NCBI GenBank assembly: GCA_002067405.1
Contig: MVRP01000042.1
Coordinates: 1-26,858 of the forward strand
Length of the DNA: 26,858 nucleotides
Direction of reading: 5' to 3'
From: Syntrophorhabdaceae bacterium PtaU1.Bin034
GTDB taxonomy: Bacteria; Desulfobacterota_G; Syntrophorhabdia; Syntrophorhabdales; WCHB1-27
Translations under genes and position numbers: made by a program
In this document: in pieces, positions 1 to 6,742 of the stretch
How the letters are laid out: each line of letters begins with the position of its first letter
How positions within the stretch are numbered: position 1 is the first letter of the stretch
Notes under the pieces: generated by a model
What the model was told of the DNA's origin: nothing
Databases searched by the model: none
What the model saw: the letters and a program-made list of their open reading frames with translations, nothing else

Positions 1-92
1 ACATCGAGGCGGTGAAGAAGAACGTGATCCGCCTGCTCGCAAGCACGAGGATGCTGGAACTGAACATAAGCGATGCGAAAGACATTCTCTAA
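1..92 (+). CDS. 3' end of an unidentified gene (partial)
   Basis: The first 92 bases are open in one frame, with codons from base 3 and a TAA stop at 90-92. They encode the last 29 residues of a protein whose beginning lies outside the window. The tail is helical and charged and ends in DAKDIL. It shows no motif I can assign. It lies 52 bp upstream of the dehydrogenase start on the same strand, so it is probably in the same operon. The function cannot be told from this fragment. Confidence 0.6.
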   Translation, partial: IEAVKKNVIRLLASTRMLELNISDAKDIL

Positions 93-144
93 AGGATGCC
101 AACGAGAAAGAAGATACAAACAAAACCGTAAAAAAGGAGGCAGT

Positions 145-1005
145 ATGGCGATCAAGAGTGTCGGGATTATGGGAGCCGGCTCCATGGGGCACGGCATTGC
201 GCAAGTGGCCGCCCAGGCGGGGTACGACGTTGTTATGGCAGATATCGAGGATCGTTTGGTAGACGGGGCGATAAAAAAAATAGACAAATTCCTCAACAAA
301 AGCGTGGAGAAGGGCAAGATCTCGGCGGAACAAAAAAACGGGATTCTTGCGAAAATCAAAGGCACCACCAAGGTCGAAGATCTGGAGAGTTCAGATTTCA
401 TCGTGGAAGTCGTGCCGGAGGAGATGGAACTGAAAAAGAAGGTCTTCCAGGAACTGGACAAGCTCGCCCGCAAGGAGGTGATTATTGCTACGAATACCTC
501 ATCCTTGTCGGTTACGGAGATCGCAGCATCTACTTCGAGACCGGATAAGGTCGCCGGTCTCCATTTTTTCAACCCGGTTCCGTTGATGCGTCTCGTCGAG
601 GTCATCAGAGGCCATTATACGAGCGATGAGACGGTCAAGGGCTGCATCGATATGGCAAGGAGCCTGGGCAAGGAACCGATTGAAGTGCATTCCGACATCC
701 CCGGCTTTGTGGTGAACCGGCTCATGATACCCCATCTGATGGAAGCCATTAACTTATACCAGTCAGGCGTTGCGTCCGTCGAGGACATAGACAAAGCGGC
801 CAAGCTGGGTCTGAACTACCCGATGGGCCCCTTCGAGCTTATGGACCTTACCGGCATTGATATCGCTTACCACGTGGTCGAGTATCTGCACAAGGAACTT
901 GACAAGGATCTGAAATGGACTACGCCCCGTCTGTTGCGGCAGATGGTAAGAGCCAACCGCCTGGGCGTAAAGACGGGAGCAGGCTGGTATTCATACAGAC
1001 CATGA
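145..1005 (+). CDS. 3-hydroxyacyl-CoA (3-hydroxybutyryl-CoA) dehydrogenase
   Basis: This 286-residue protein should oxidise an L-3-hydroxyacyl-CoA to the 3-ketoacyl-CoA with NAD+, the third step of beta-oxidation, in the cytoplasm. The N-terminus has the Rossmann fingerprint GIMGAGSMGHG (residues 7-17). The dehydrogenase signature follows: S119 in NTSSLS, H140 in LHFFNPVP and E152 in LVEVI, the His-Glu catalytic pair at the usual 12-residue spacing. PGFVVNR and NYPMGPFEL mark the C-terminal dimerisation domain. The length is that of the single-function Hbd/PaaH family. An open frame extends upstream to base 73, but GGAGG at 136-140 sits four bases before the ATG at 145 and the Rossmann fold starts right after it, so I use that start. 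The following thiolase and hydratase support a beta-oxidation cassette. The substrate chain or ring is unknown. Confidence 0.93.
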   Translation: MAIKSVGIMGAGSMGHGIAQVAAQAGYDVVMADIEDRLVDGAIKKIDKFLNKSVEKGKISAEQKNGILAKIKGTTKVEDLESSDFIVEVVPEEMELKKKVFQELDKLARKEVIIATNTSSLSVTEIAASTSRPDKVAGLHFFNPVPLMRLVEVIRGHYTSDETVKGCIDMARSLGKEPIEVHSDIPGFVVNRLMIPHLMEAINLYQSGVASVEDIDKAAKLGLNYPMGPFELMDLTGIDIAYHVVEYLHKELDKDLKWTTPRLLRQMVRANRLGVKTGAGWYSYRP

Positions 1006-1031
1006 GGAAGCGGTAGTTGCAGCCGCAGATC

Positions 1032-1074
1032 GGGTTCGGCCATTGGAAAAACCTCCGTCTGCATGGCCGAACCC
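1032..1074. repeat. Inverted repeat between dehydrogenase and PEP-utiliser genes
   Basis: A perfect 12-bp inverted repeat (GGGTTCGGCCAT at 1032-1043 and its complement at 1063-1074) encloses a 19-base loop, 27 bp after the dehydrogenase stop. No T-run follows on either strand, so it is not a classical intrinsic terminator. An mRNA-stabilising or attenuating hairpin is more likely. It differs in sequence from the repeats after the thiolase and hydratase genes. Confidence 0.5.
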
Positions 1075-1161
1075 TCCTCATGCAGGGACACGAGGACGAT
1101 GGTGAGTCTTCAAAAAGCTCGCCGGAAGAGTGAGGCGTAAAAGACGTAAGGAGAAAGGGCT

Positions 1162-2850
1162 ATGAGGATTTACAGCGGTGTACCGGGTTATGAGTTTGAC
1201 AAGGAGACCGATTTCGATATCTCTCCGTACTGGTTCCAGGATGTTGCTCATTCGGTCCATGCATGGACGCCCATGTTTGGTTGGTTCTGGGTCAATTTCT
1301 GCCGTCACGGCATGCAGTACGGCGCCGAAAAACTTTCGCTCCCCACATTGAGGGGGTGGGACTGCCGCTTAAAGGATGGAAGGGGTTATTTTGCGCCCCT
1401 GATAGTCAAGGACGCAGATGAAAGGAAGGCCCGCGAGGAGCGGTTCAGGGTAGCTATCAAGCCTTTCATTCAGGATTTTAAGAGGATGTGGGATTGCTAC
1501 CTGGAGGAGATAACAGGCAGGTACGAGGATCTAAAAAGACTGGACTTGAATGCGGCCACCAATAGTCAACTTTTGAGGAACTTCGAGGAGACGATCGATA
1601 CCTGCCGCAGCATGTGGGAGTTCCGTATGTACATGATGTACGGGGTCTATACGGGGTTCGTCCTATTTGAGCAGATGGCGAAGGAACTTCTGCATATCGA
1701 CGATACAAGCCCCCAGTTCCACAAGCTGATCCGCGGCTTCGATAACAAAAGCTTCCAGGTCGATAAAGCGCTCTTTGAGCTGGGACAAAGCGCCCGGGAT
1801 ATGAATCTCAAGGAAGTCATTCTCTCCACACGGACTGCCGATATAAGAAGCGTGCTTGAATCTGCTCAAAACGGACCAAGATTTCTCAAGGCGTTCGACG
1901 CCTTTATTGATGCAGAGGCCGGATGGCGCATGGAGAGGATGACGGAAATCAATCTGCCGACCTGGTTTGAAGACCCTTCCCCTGCCTACAACATCATCAA
2001 AATGGACCTGGAAAAGGAGATAGGCTACAACCTCGATGAGGAAAGGAAAAAGATACAGGCAGAGAGGATTACGACCGAAAAGGAAGTGCTGGAGAAGATC
2101 TCTCAGGAGAAGAGGGGATGGTTCGCGACATTACTCAAACTGGCTCAGAACTCCGCCTGGTTCAGCGAGGAGCAAAACCATTACCTCAATCTTTACGCCC
2201 ACGCAATGATACGGAGAAGCGCGCTTGGCTTGGGGAGACGTTTTGCGAAGGCAGGAGCGATCGATGGCGCTGACGACATCTTTTTTCTGGTCCCCGACGA
2301 TATCAGAAGGGTGGGGGTCAACCCCGACATGTTCAATCTGCGACCGATCGTTGAACGCAGAAAGGCCGACTGGAAGAGGTGGGACAAGAAGCGGAATGAC
2401 CCGATTTTTATAAAGGATGGCTTCTCAGTCGAAGATGCCATGAAGGCGATTGCTGATTCTCTCGATCCTGTAGCCATGAAGGTCGTGATCGGCACAATGC
2501 CGGCGACGAGGCCTGAACTGAAGATAGACCTCTTCGGCGTAAGCGGCTCTTCGGGCATTGCCGAAGGCATCGTGAAGGTTGTCCGGACTGAGGCCGAGTT
2601 CGCAAAGGTCCAAAAGGGAGACATCCTCGTTGCGCCTATGACCATGCCGAACTGGACGCACATTTTCTCTCTCCTTGGCGGTGTTATCGTCGACCGCGGT
2701 GCCAGTCTGTCGCATGCGGCAATCGTGGGAAGAGAATTCGGCATACCCGTCGTGATGAACACTTTCGATGGCACCAAGGTGTTGAGAGACGGAATGAAGG
2801 TGAGATTGGACGGCAATATGGGCGCTGTCTTCATAGCGAAGAACGGATGA
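1162..2850 (+). CDS. PEP-utiliser mobile (phosphohistidine) domain protein without ATP-grasp domain
   Basis: This 562-residue protein ends in a clear PEP-utilising-enzyme mobile domain, about residues 475-555. The motif SLSHAAIVGREFGIP holds the phospho-acceptor histidine at H518. In PEP synthase, pyruvate phosphate dikinase and phenylphosphate synthase this swivelling domain carries phosphate on His. The first 450 residues are Trp-, Tyr- and Lys/Glu-rich and helical. They contain no ATP-grasp domain and no PEP-binding TIM barrel that I can see. That layout recalls the PpsA-type subunit of phenylphosphate synthase, where the ATP-binding part is a separate protein, but the substrate here is unknown. 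The start is ATG at 1162 behind AAGGAG at 1148-1153. It sits between dehydrogenase and thiolase genes, which suggests a role in activating or handling the pathway's substrate. The family call is firm and the reaction is not. Confidence 0.82.
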   Translation: MRIYSGVPGYEFDKETDFDISPYWFQDVAHSVHAWTPMFGWFWVNFCRHGMQYGAEKLSLPTLRGWDCRLKDGRGYFAPLIVKDADERKAREERFRVAIKPFIQDFKRMWDCYLEEITGRYEDLKRLDLNAATNSQLLRNFEETIDTCRSMWEFRMYMMYGVYTGFVLFEQMAKELLHIDDTSPQFHKLIRGFDNKSFQVDKALFELGQSARDMNLKEVILSTRTADIRSVLESAQNGPRFLKAFDAFIDAEAGWRMERMTEINLPTWFEDPSPAYNIIKMDLEKEIGYNLDEERKKIQAERITTEKEVLEKISQEKRGWFATLLKLAQNSAWFSEEQNHYLNLYAHAMIRRSALGLGRRFAKAGAIDGADDIFFLVPDDIRRVGVNPDMFNLRPIVERRKADWKRWDKKRNDPIFIKDGFSVEDAMKAIADSLDPVAMKVVIGTMPATRPELKIDLFGVSGSSGIAEGIVKVVRTEAEFAKVQKGDILVAPMTMPNWTHIFSLLGGVIVDRGASLSHAAIVGREFGIPVVMNTFDGTKVLRDGMKVRLDGNMGAVFIAKNG

Positions 2851-2905
2851 GGACAAAAGGAACATTGGTACGTATAACCAATATTATATTATGAGGAGAG
2901 ACATG

Positions 2906-4108
2906 ATGAAAGCTTTTACCAAGGTGTACATACCGTATAAAGGCTACTACTCGACCCCTTTTTGCCGGTGGCAGGGGAGCATGCAATTTGACAACTGTAT
3001 TACACTAGGGGCCAATACGGCGAGGAGATGGTTCCTCGAGAAAAAGATCGACCCGACGATCATCGATTACCTGTATTTCGGTACCACCGTTGCGCAACAC
3101 CACTGGTTTTACGCGCATCAGTGGTCGGGTGCGATACTCACAGACGACAAGAAATTTGTACCCGGGCTTTTTATTCATCAGGCGTGCTCAACTTCGACGA
3201 CAATTCTCAATCTTTGCGCCCAGAACATCGAGCTCGGCACCTATGGTGTGGGCTTCGGCCTCATGAGTGATCGCTGTTCGAATGGGCCTCACACCACGTG
3301 GGCCAACCCGTTCGGTCCAGGAGGTGAGCCGGAGAGGGAGGATTGGAACATGGACAACTTCGGGGGAAATCCACGGGTGCCTGTGGCCATGGTGGAGACC
3401 GCCGAGAATGTCGCCAAAGAAGTGGGCATTACCAAGGAGGAGTGCGACGAGGTCGTGCTGCGGCGTTATGAACAGTACCAGATGGCGCTCGCACACGACA
3501 GGGAATTCCAGAAGCGTTATATGTTCCCTGCTGAAGTGGCCGTGAACAAGAAAAAGACCAAAATGATTGATCAGGACGAGGGGTGGACGGTTACGACAGC
3601 TGAAGGCTTGGCCGCGCTGAAACCTGTGCGGCCGGGTGGAGTACATAGCTTCGGAGCCCAGACCTTCCCCGCCGACGGTAACTGCGGCATCATCGTCACA
3701 AGCCGGGACAGGGCCAGAGCGTTGAGTGCCGACCCGAAGACCGAGATACAGATTGTCTCCTATGGCTTTGCACGGGTTAAACCTGCTTTTATGCCTGCCG
3801 CGCCTGTCCCCGCTGCCGAAATGGCCCTCAATATTGCGGGCCTCAAGATTTCGGATATCAAGGCAATAAAGACCCACAATCCATTTGCCACAAATGACCT
3901 TAATTTTGCCAAGAAAATGGGTGTCGATGTGAATAAGATGTGCAACTACGGGTCGTCCCTGATCTACGGGCATCCTCAAGGTCCCACTGCAGGCAGAGGG
4001 ATTATTGAAATGATTGAAGAACTTGTGCTGCTTGGAGGCGGATACGGCCTGTTCACAGGTTGCGCGGCCGGTGACACGGCGGCTGCCTTGATAGTGAAAG
4101 TCGGGTGA
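2906..4108 (+). CDS. Thiolase-family protein (acetyl-CoA acetyltransferase-like)
   Basis: This 400-residue thiolase-superfamily protein should cleave a 3-ketoacyl-CoA with CoA, the last step of the cassette. C94 in HQACSTST is at the position of the acyl-carrying cysteine. HNPFATND corresponds to the NEAFA-type loop. GHPQGPTAGRG has the conserved histidine, and GCAAGDTAA carries the second cysteine near the C-terminus. The nucleophile loop is CSTST and not the common CSSGxxA form, so it belongs to a divergent, SCP-x-like or aromatic-CoA thiolase branch, and substrate should not be assumed. ATGs at 2891, 2903 and 2906 are in frame. GGAG at 2895-2898 lies seven bases before 2906 and four before 2903, and overlaps the coding sequence if 2891 were used, so I prefer 2906. 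The next repeat begins 13 bases after the stop. Confidence 0.88.
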   Translation: MKAFTKVYIPYKGYYSTPFCRWQGSMQFDNCITLGANTARRWFLEKKIDPTIIDYLYFGTTVAQHHWFYAHQWSGAILTDDKKFVPGLFIHQACSTSTTILNLCAQNIELGTYGVGFGLMSDRCSNGPHTTWANPFGPGGEPEREDWNMDNFGGNPRVPVAMVETAENVAKEVGITKEECDEVVLRRYEQYQMALAHDREFQKRYMFPAEVAVNKKKTKMIDQDEGWTVTTAEGLAALKPVRPGGVHSFGAQTFPADGNCGIIVTSRDRARALSADPKTEIQIVSYGFARVKPAFMPAAPVPAAEMALNIAGLKISDIKAIKTHNPFATNDLNFAKKMGVDVNKMCNYGSSLIYGHPQGPTAGRGIIEMIEELVLLGGGYGLFTGCAAGDTAAALIVKVG

Positions 4109-4120
4109 TAAAAGGAGAAC

Positions 4121-4199
4121 CTCCCTAATCGGGATAACGGGCGGCAAAGTCGTCCGATTAGCTGGGTGCCCTTTTACAGCAAGGGGCACCCAGCCCCCC
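4121..4199 (+). repeat. Structured intergenic repeat, copy A
   Basis: This is one of two related elements of about 80 bp in the window; copy B is at 5312-5392. Both begin CTCCC(C)TAATC and pass through GGATAA and GGCGG. Both end in a long hairpin followed by a run of C. Here a 6-bp stem GGCGGC/GTCGTC with a 3-base loop is followed by an 11-bp perfect stem GCTGGGTGCCC/GGGCACCCAGC (4161-4194). TAATCGG and CCGATTA can pair around the first hairpin. The element starts 13 bases after the thiolase stop. No T-run follows, so a simple terminator is unlikely; an RNA-level or REP-like repeat fits better. Confidence 0.65.
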
Positions 4200-4301
4200 C
4201 TGGTGGATTGGGAAGAACGGGTTCGGGTCGTCCCCGATTTGTCTGGCTGCCATTCAGGTCAGTTGCTCGCTGGGATGTAATGCCATAATGGAGGTACCGC
4301 A

Positions 4302-4499
4302 ATGCCCCGAAACATAGACAAGTGCCCGTTTTCAAAAGTCGGATGCAGGAATTGCCCCATTTACAGGGGGAGGCACAACCACATAGTACGCAAGGAGGGT
4401 GAGGAGACGCCTGAAACAAGAATAGTGAAGAAGGTCGACAGCGACTGGCAGGAAACGTTCAAAGAGGTCCTGGAGAAGGAAAAGGCGTTTCGAAAGTAG
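4302..4499 (+). CDS. Small cysteine-rich protein in the beta-oxidation cassette
   Basis: This is a 65-residue protein whose N-terminal half has the cysteine cluster CPFSKVGCRNCP (C8, C14, C17) with nearby histidines. Its C-terminal half is a charged helix. The start is ATG at 4302 with GGAGG about ten bases upstream, and the stop falls 24 bases before the hydratase ATG, so the two are cotranscribed. The Cys spacing suggests a metal or Fe-S ligand set, but three cysteines are fewer than a usual cluster site needs unless His or a partner protein completes it. I do not recognise the family. A small accessory or redox partner of the CoA-pathway enzymes is a guess from position only. Confidence 0.7.
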   Translation: MPRNIDKCPFSKVGCRNCPIYRGRHNHIVRKEGEETPETRIVKKVDSDWQETFKEVLEKEKAFRK

Positions 4500-4523
4500 T
4501 CTAACGATAACCAGGAGGTACAT

Positions 4524-5303
4524 ATGCCGTATGAGACACTTATAGTTGAGAAGGAGAACCGTATCGCGATAGTGAAATTGAACAGGCCACCGGTCAACTC
4601 CCTTAATGCCAAAGCGTACACGGAAATCTATGAGGTTTTTTGCGAACTCGAAAACGATGAATCGGTAAAGGCAATTGTTTTGACCGGATCGGGGGACAAG
4701 GCGTTTGCCGCAGGACTGGATGTGAAGGAAGTGGCGGGGAAGACCATTCCTGCATACTTCCAGTTCGGAAGGATTTCAAGGCGGTGCATCGACAAAGTTG
4801 CGTCCTGCGAAAAACCGACGATTGCCGCTCTCTTCGGCTTTGTATTCGGCGGTGGGTGTGAACTTGCCCTTGCATGTGACCTGAGGATCGCGGCGACCGA
4901 TGCGAGTTTGGGCTGCCCCGAGGTCAATCTTGGCATTATACCAGGCTCCGGCGGGACCCAGAGGCTGCCCAGACTTATAGGCGTGGCAAAGGCAAAAGAG
5001 CTTCTCCTCATGGGGAGGACAATCAGTGGAGATGAGGCATACCGGATAGGCTTGGTGAATAAAGCCGTGCCGAAGGAAGCGGTCCTGGACGAGGCAAAGG
5101 CGTGGGCTGAAGAGCTTGCGTCCAAGCCGCGAGTCGCAGTCAGTCTTATTAAGACAGCAATCGACAACGGAATGAATGTTGACTTACCGACCGCTGTCAC
5201 GTTCGAAAACGAATGTTTCGTAGTAAGTTACGTCTCGGAGGACGGGAGAGAGGGCATGAATGCCTTCGCGGAGAAGAGAAAACCCTCTTTCAAGGACAGA
5301 TAA
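4524..5303 (+). CDS. Enoyl-CoA hydratase/isomerase family protein
   Basis: A 259-residue crotonase-fold enzyme that would add water across the double bond of an enoyl-CoA in the cytoplasm, supplying the dehydrogenase encoded at the start of the window. The oxyanion-hole loop AAGLDVKE lies at residues 62-69. FGGGCELALACD places the first catalytic glutamate at E113, and GCPEVNLGIIPGSGG places the second at E133. Both glutamates are present, as in true hydratases and unlike many isomerase or dehalogenase relatives. Length is normal for the family. The start ATG at 4524 is preceded by a strong GGAGG. A repeat element begins nine bases after the stop and probably marks the end of the cassette. 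Chain length or ring specificity cannot be read from the sequence. Confidence 0.93.
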   Translation: MPYETLIVEKENRIAIVKLNRPPVNSLNAKAYTEIYEVFCELENDESVKAIVLTGSGDKAFAAGLDVKEVAGKTIPAYFQFGRISRRCIDKVASCEKPTIAALFGFVFGGGCELALACDLRIAATDASLGCPEVNLGIIPGSGGTQRLPRLIGVAKAKELLLMGRTISGDEAYRIGLVNKAVPKEAVLDEAKAWAEELASKPRVAVSLIKTAIDNGMNVDLPTAVTFENECFVVSYVSEDGREGMNAFAEKRKPSFKDR

Positions 5304-5311
5304 TGTTCATT

Positions 5312-5392
5312 CTCCCCTAATCAGGATAATCGGCGGTATTACCGCCAAATCACCGGGTGCTCTTCCCCGCCAAAGAGGGCACCCGGCCCCCC
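5312..5392 (+). repeat. Structured intergenic repeat, copy B
   Basis: This is the second copy of the element at 4121-4199, starting nine bases after the hydratase stop. The first stem is GGCGGT/ACCGCC with a 3-base loop. The second is CCGGGTGC paired with GCACCCGG, extended by TCTT/AAGA with a bulge. Compared with copy A, base pairs change on both sides of the stems (for example T-A becomes C-G in the second stem), so folding is conserved beyond sequence. It ends in the same C-run. There is no T-run. Confidence 0.65.
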
Positions 5393-5495
5393 GTTCTTTC
5401 CCCGGCGAACGACGGGAGCCCTGCGTATCGCCATCCATGGGTTATGCCCGCTTTAATCAGGAAAGACAAATCTGAAAAGAGGAGGTAAAAGGAAA

Positions 5496-5524
5496 GTAGG
5501 GGGTGGATTTGGGGCCTCCCCTAC
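5496..5524. repeat. Hairpin upstream of the sulfur-carrier gene
   Basis: GTAGGGG (5496-5502) and CCCCTAC (5518-5524) form a 7-bp stem with a 15-base loop, extendable by A/T pairs with one bulge. It lies 38 bp before the sulfur-carrier start, after an unused Shine-Dalgarno-like GAGGAGG. It could be a leader hairpin or terminator-like structure; I see no further support. Confidence 0.35.
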
Positions 5525-5561
5525 CTTTGACATCGCAGGGGGGTTGTGTTATGAATTTGCC

Positions 5562-5750
5562 ATGAAAGTCGAATGGGACGGAAAGGTGCATGAGGTGGAG
5601 AGGCGTATTACGGTGCAAAGGCTCCTTGAAATGTTCTCTCTGAGCCGCGAAGCCCACCTGGTAATCGCCAACGACGTCCTGGTCACCGAGGACCAAATGC
5701 TGGAAAGGGACGATCAGGTAAAGATCATACGGGTGATATCCGGCGGATGA
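5562..5750 (+). CDS. MoaD/ThiS-like sulfur carrier protein (TtuB-like)
   Basis: This is a 62-residue beta-grasp protein ending in Gly-Gly, the hallmark of ThiS, MoaD and TtuB carriers whose C-terminus is adenylated and then thiocarboxylated. The VIANDVLVTEDQMLERDDQVKIIRVISGG region is the typical end of the fold (described here, positions about 34-62). Its stop codon overlaps the start of the next gene (ATGA at 5747-5750), so the two are translationally coupled. As the next gene is a TtuA-type tRNA thiolase, the likely job is to carry sulfur for tRNA 2-thiolation. The start is uncertain. I use ATG 5562, which has no good ribosome site; an in-frame TTG at 5544 behind a G-rich stretch is the alternative. 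An activating E1-like enzyme is not in the window. Confidence 0.85.
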   Translation: MKVEWDGKVHEVERRITVQRLLEMFSLSREAHLVIANDVLVTEDQMLERDDQVKIIRVISGG

Positions 5751-6688
5751 AATGCAGAGTGTGCGGAAAACAGGCAAGCCTTCGCCTGCCGCAGTATAAT
5801 ACCGCACTGTGCGCCGCCGATTTTATAGCCTTTTTTGAAAAACGCGTCTTAGATACTATCCACAAATACGCCTTAATCGGCAAAGAGGAAAAGGTCCTTG
5901 TCGCCGTATCAGGGGGAAAGGATAGTCTTTCTCTCTGGTATCTCGCGAATCGGCTCGGGTTTTGTGCCGACGGCATCTACATCGATCTCGGGATTCAGGA
6001 TTATTCCGACGTTTCGTTCGAGAGGGCAAAGCAGATGGCGGACAGACTGGGCAGAAGGCTCTACTCCTTTTCTCTGTCCCGTGCCTTTGAAAAAGGGATC
6101 AGTGACCTTTCGCGGATGATGAAAAGACCTCCCTGCTCGCTGTGCGGCACGATCAAGAGATACGTAATGAACAGGGCCTGCACCGAGCACGGATACCCTG
6201 TTCTCGCAACCGGCCATAATCTCGACGACGAGGCATCGGCCCTTCTCGGAAACATCCTTTACTGGAAGGAAGAGTACCTGTGGAAGAAGGGTGTTGTGCT
6301 TGAGGCGGAAGAAGGGCATCTGGCAAAGAAAGTGAAACCCTTCTTTCTCTGCACGGAAAAGGAGGCTGCGGCTTACGCGGTCCTGAATAACATCGACTAT
6401 GTTTACGAGGAATGTCCTTATTCCAAGGGTGCGAGAACGCTGCTCTACAAGAGTGTTCTCAACCGGATCGAAGAAATGTCTCCGGCGACGAAGATCGCAT
6501 TCGTAAAAGGGTACATAAAACGGGCCAGGAAAGAAGGCAAAGCAAAGGAAGGCGGGAGTGAAAAGCGATACTGCAAGTCGTGCGGCTATCCCTCCCATTC
6601 GGAATACTGCAATTTCTGCCGGCTTACGGACAGGTACGGTATCAGGCAAGCGGCGGCTTTTGACGTTTACGGACCCGTTGGATCGTGA
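5747..6688 (+). CDS. ttuA: TtuA/TtcA-type PP-loop tRNA 2-thiolation enzyme
   Basis: A 313-residue PP-loop ATPase that should adenylate a tRNA uridine and replace its 2-oxygen with sulfur. An N-terminal zinc-finger half-site has C3, C6 and C22 (the fourth ligand is D25, where TtuA usually has His). The PP-loop SGGKDS is at 54-59. C129 and C132 in PPCSLCG and C222 in EECPYSKGA match, almost to the residue, the three cysteines that bind the [4Fe-4S] cluster in Thermus TtuA. A C-terminal zinc finger has CKSCG and CNFC. The upstream overlapping carrier gene fits the TtuB-TtuA pair of thermophile 5-methyl-2-thiouridine-54 synthesis, though in a mesophile the target could differ. TtcA, which modifies C32, is the alternative, but it normally lacks the carrier partner and the two zinc fingers. 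Confidence 0.88.
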   Translation: MKCRVCGKQASLRLPQYNTALCAADFIAFFEKRVLDTIHKYALIGKEEKVLVAVSGGKDSLSLWYLANRLGFCADGIYIDLGIQDYSDVSFERAKQMADRLGRRLYSFSLSRAFEKGISDLSRMMKRPPCSLCGTIKRYVMNRACTEHGYPVLATGHNLDDEASALLGNILYWKEEYLWKKGVVLEAEEGHLAKKVKPFFLCTEKEAAAYAVLNNIDYVYEECPYSKGARTLLYKSVLNRIEEMSPATKIAFVKGYIKRARKEGKAKEGGSEKRYCKSCGYPSHSEYCNFCRLTDRYGIRQAAAFDVYGPVGS

Positions 6689-6742
6689 TAGCTTTTCACT
6701 CCGCGAAGTGGTATTAATGATTGATGTCAAACGGGTAACCGT

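Noticed and set aside
2193..2834. 213-codon minus-strand ORF
   Set aside because: It lies entirely antisense to the PEP-utiliser protein, which has clear family motifs; its composition is that of a shadow frame.
2864..2882. ATTGGT/ACCAAT dyad and AT-rich stretch as an operator-promoter for the thiolase gene
   Set aside because: Six-base arms only, with no matching -35 box; the gene is more simply part of the operon.
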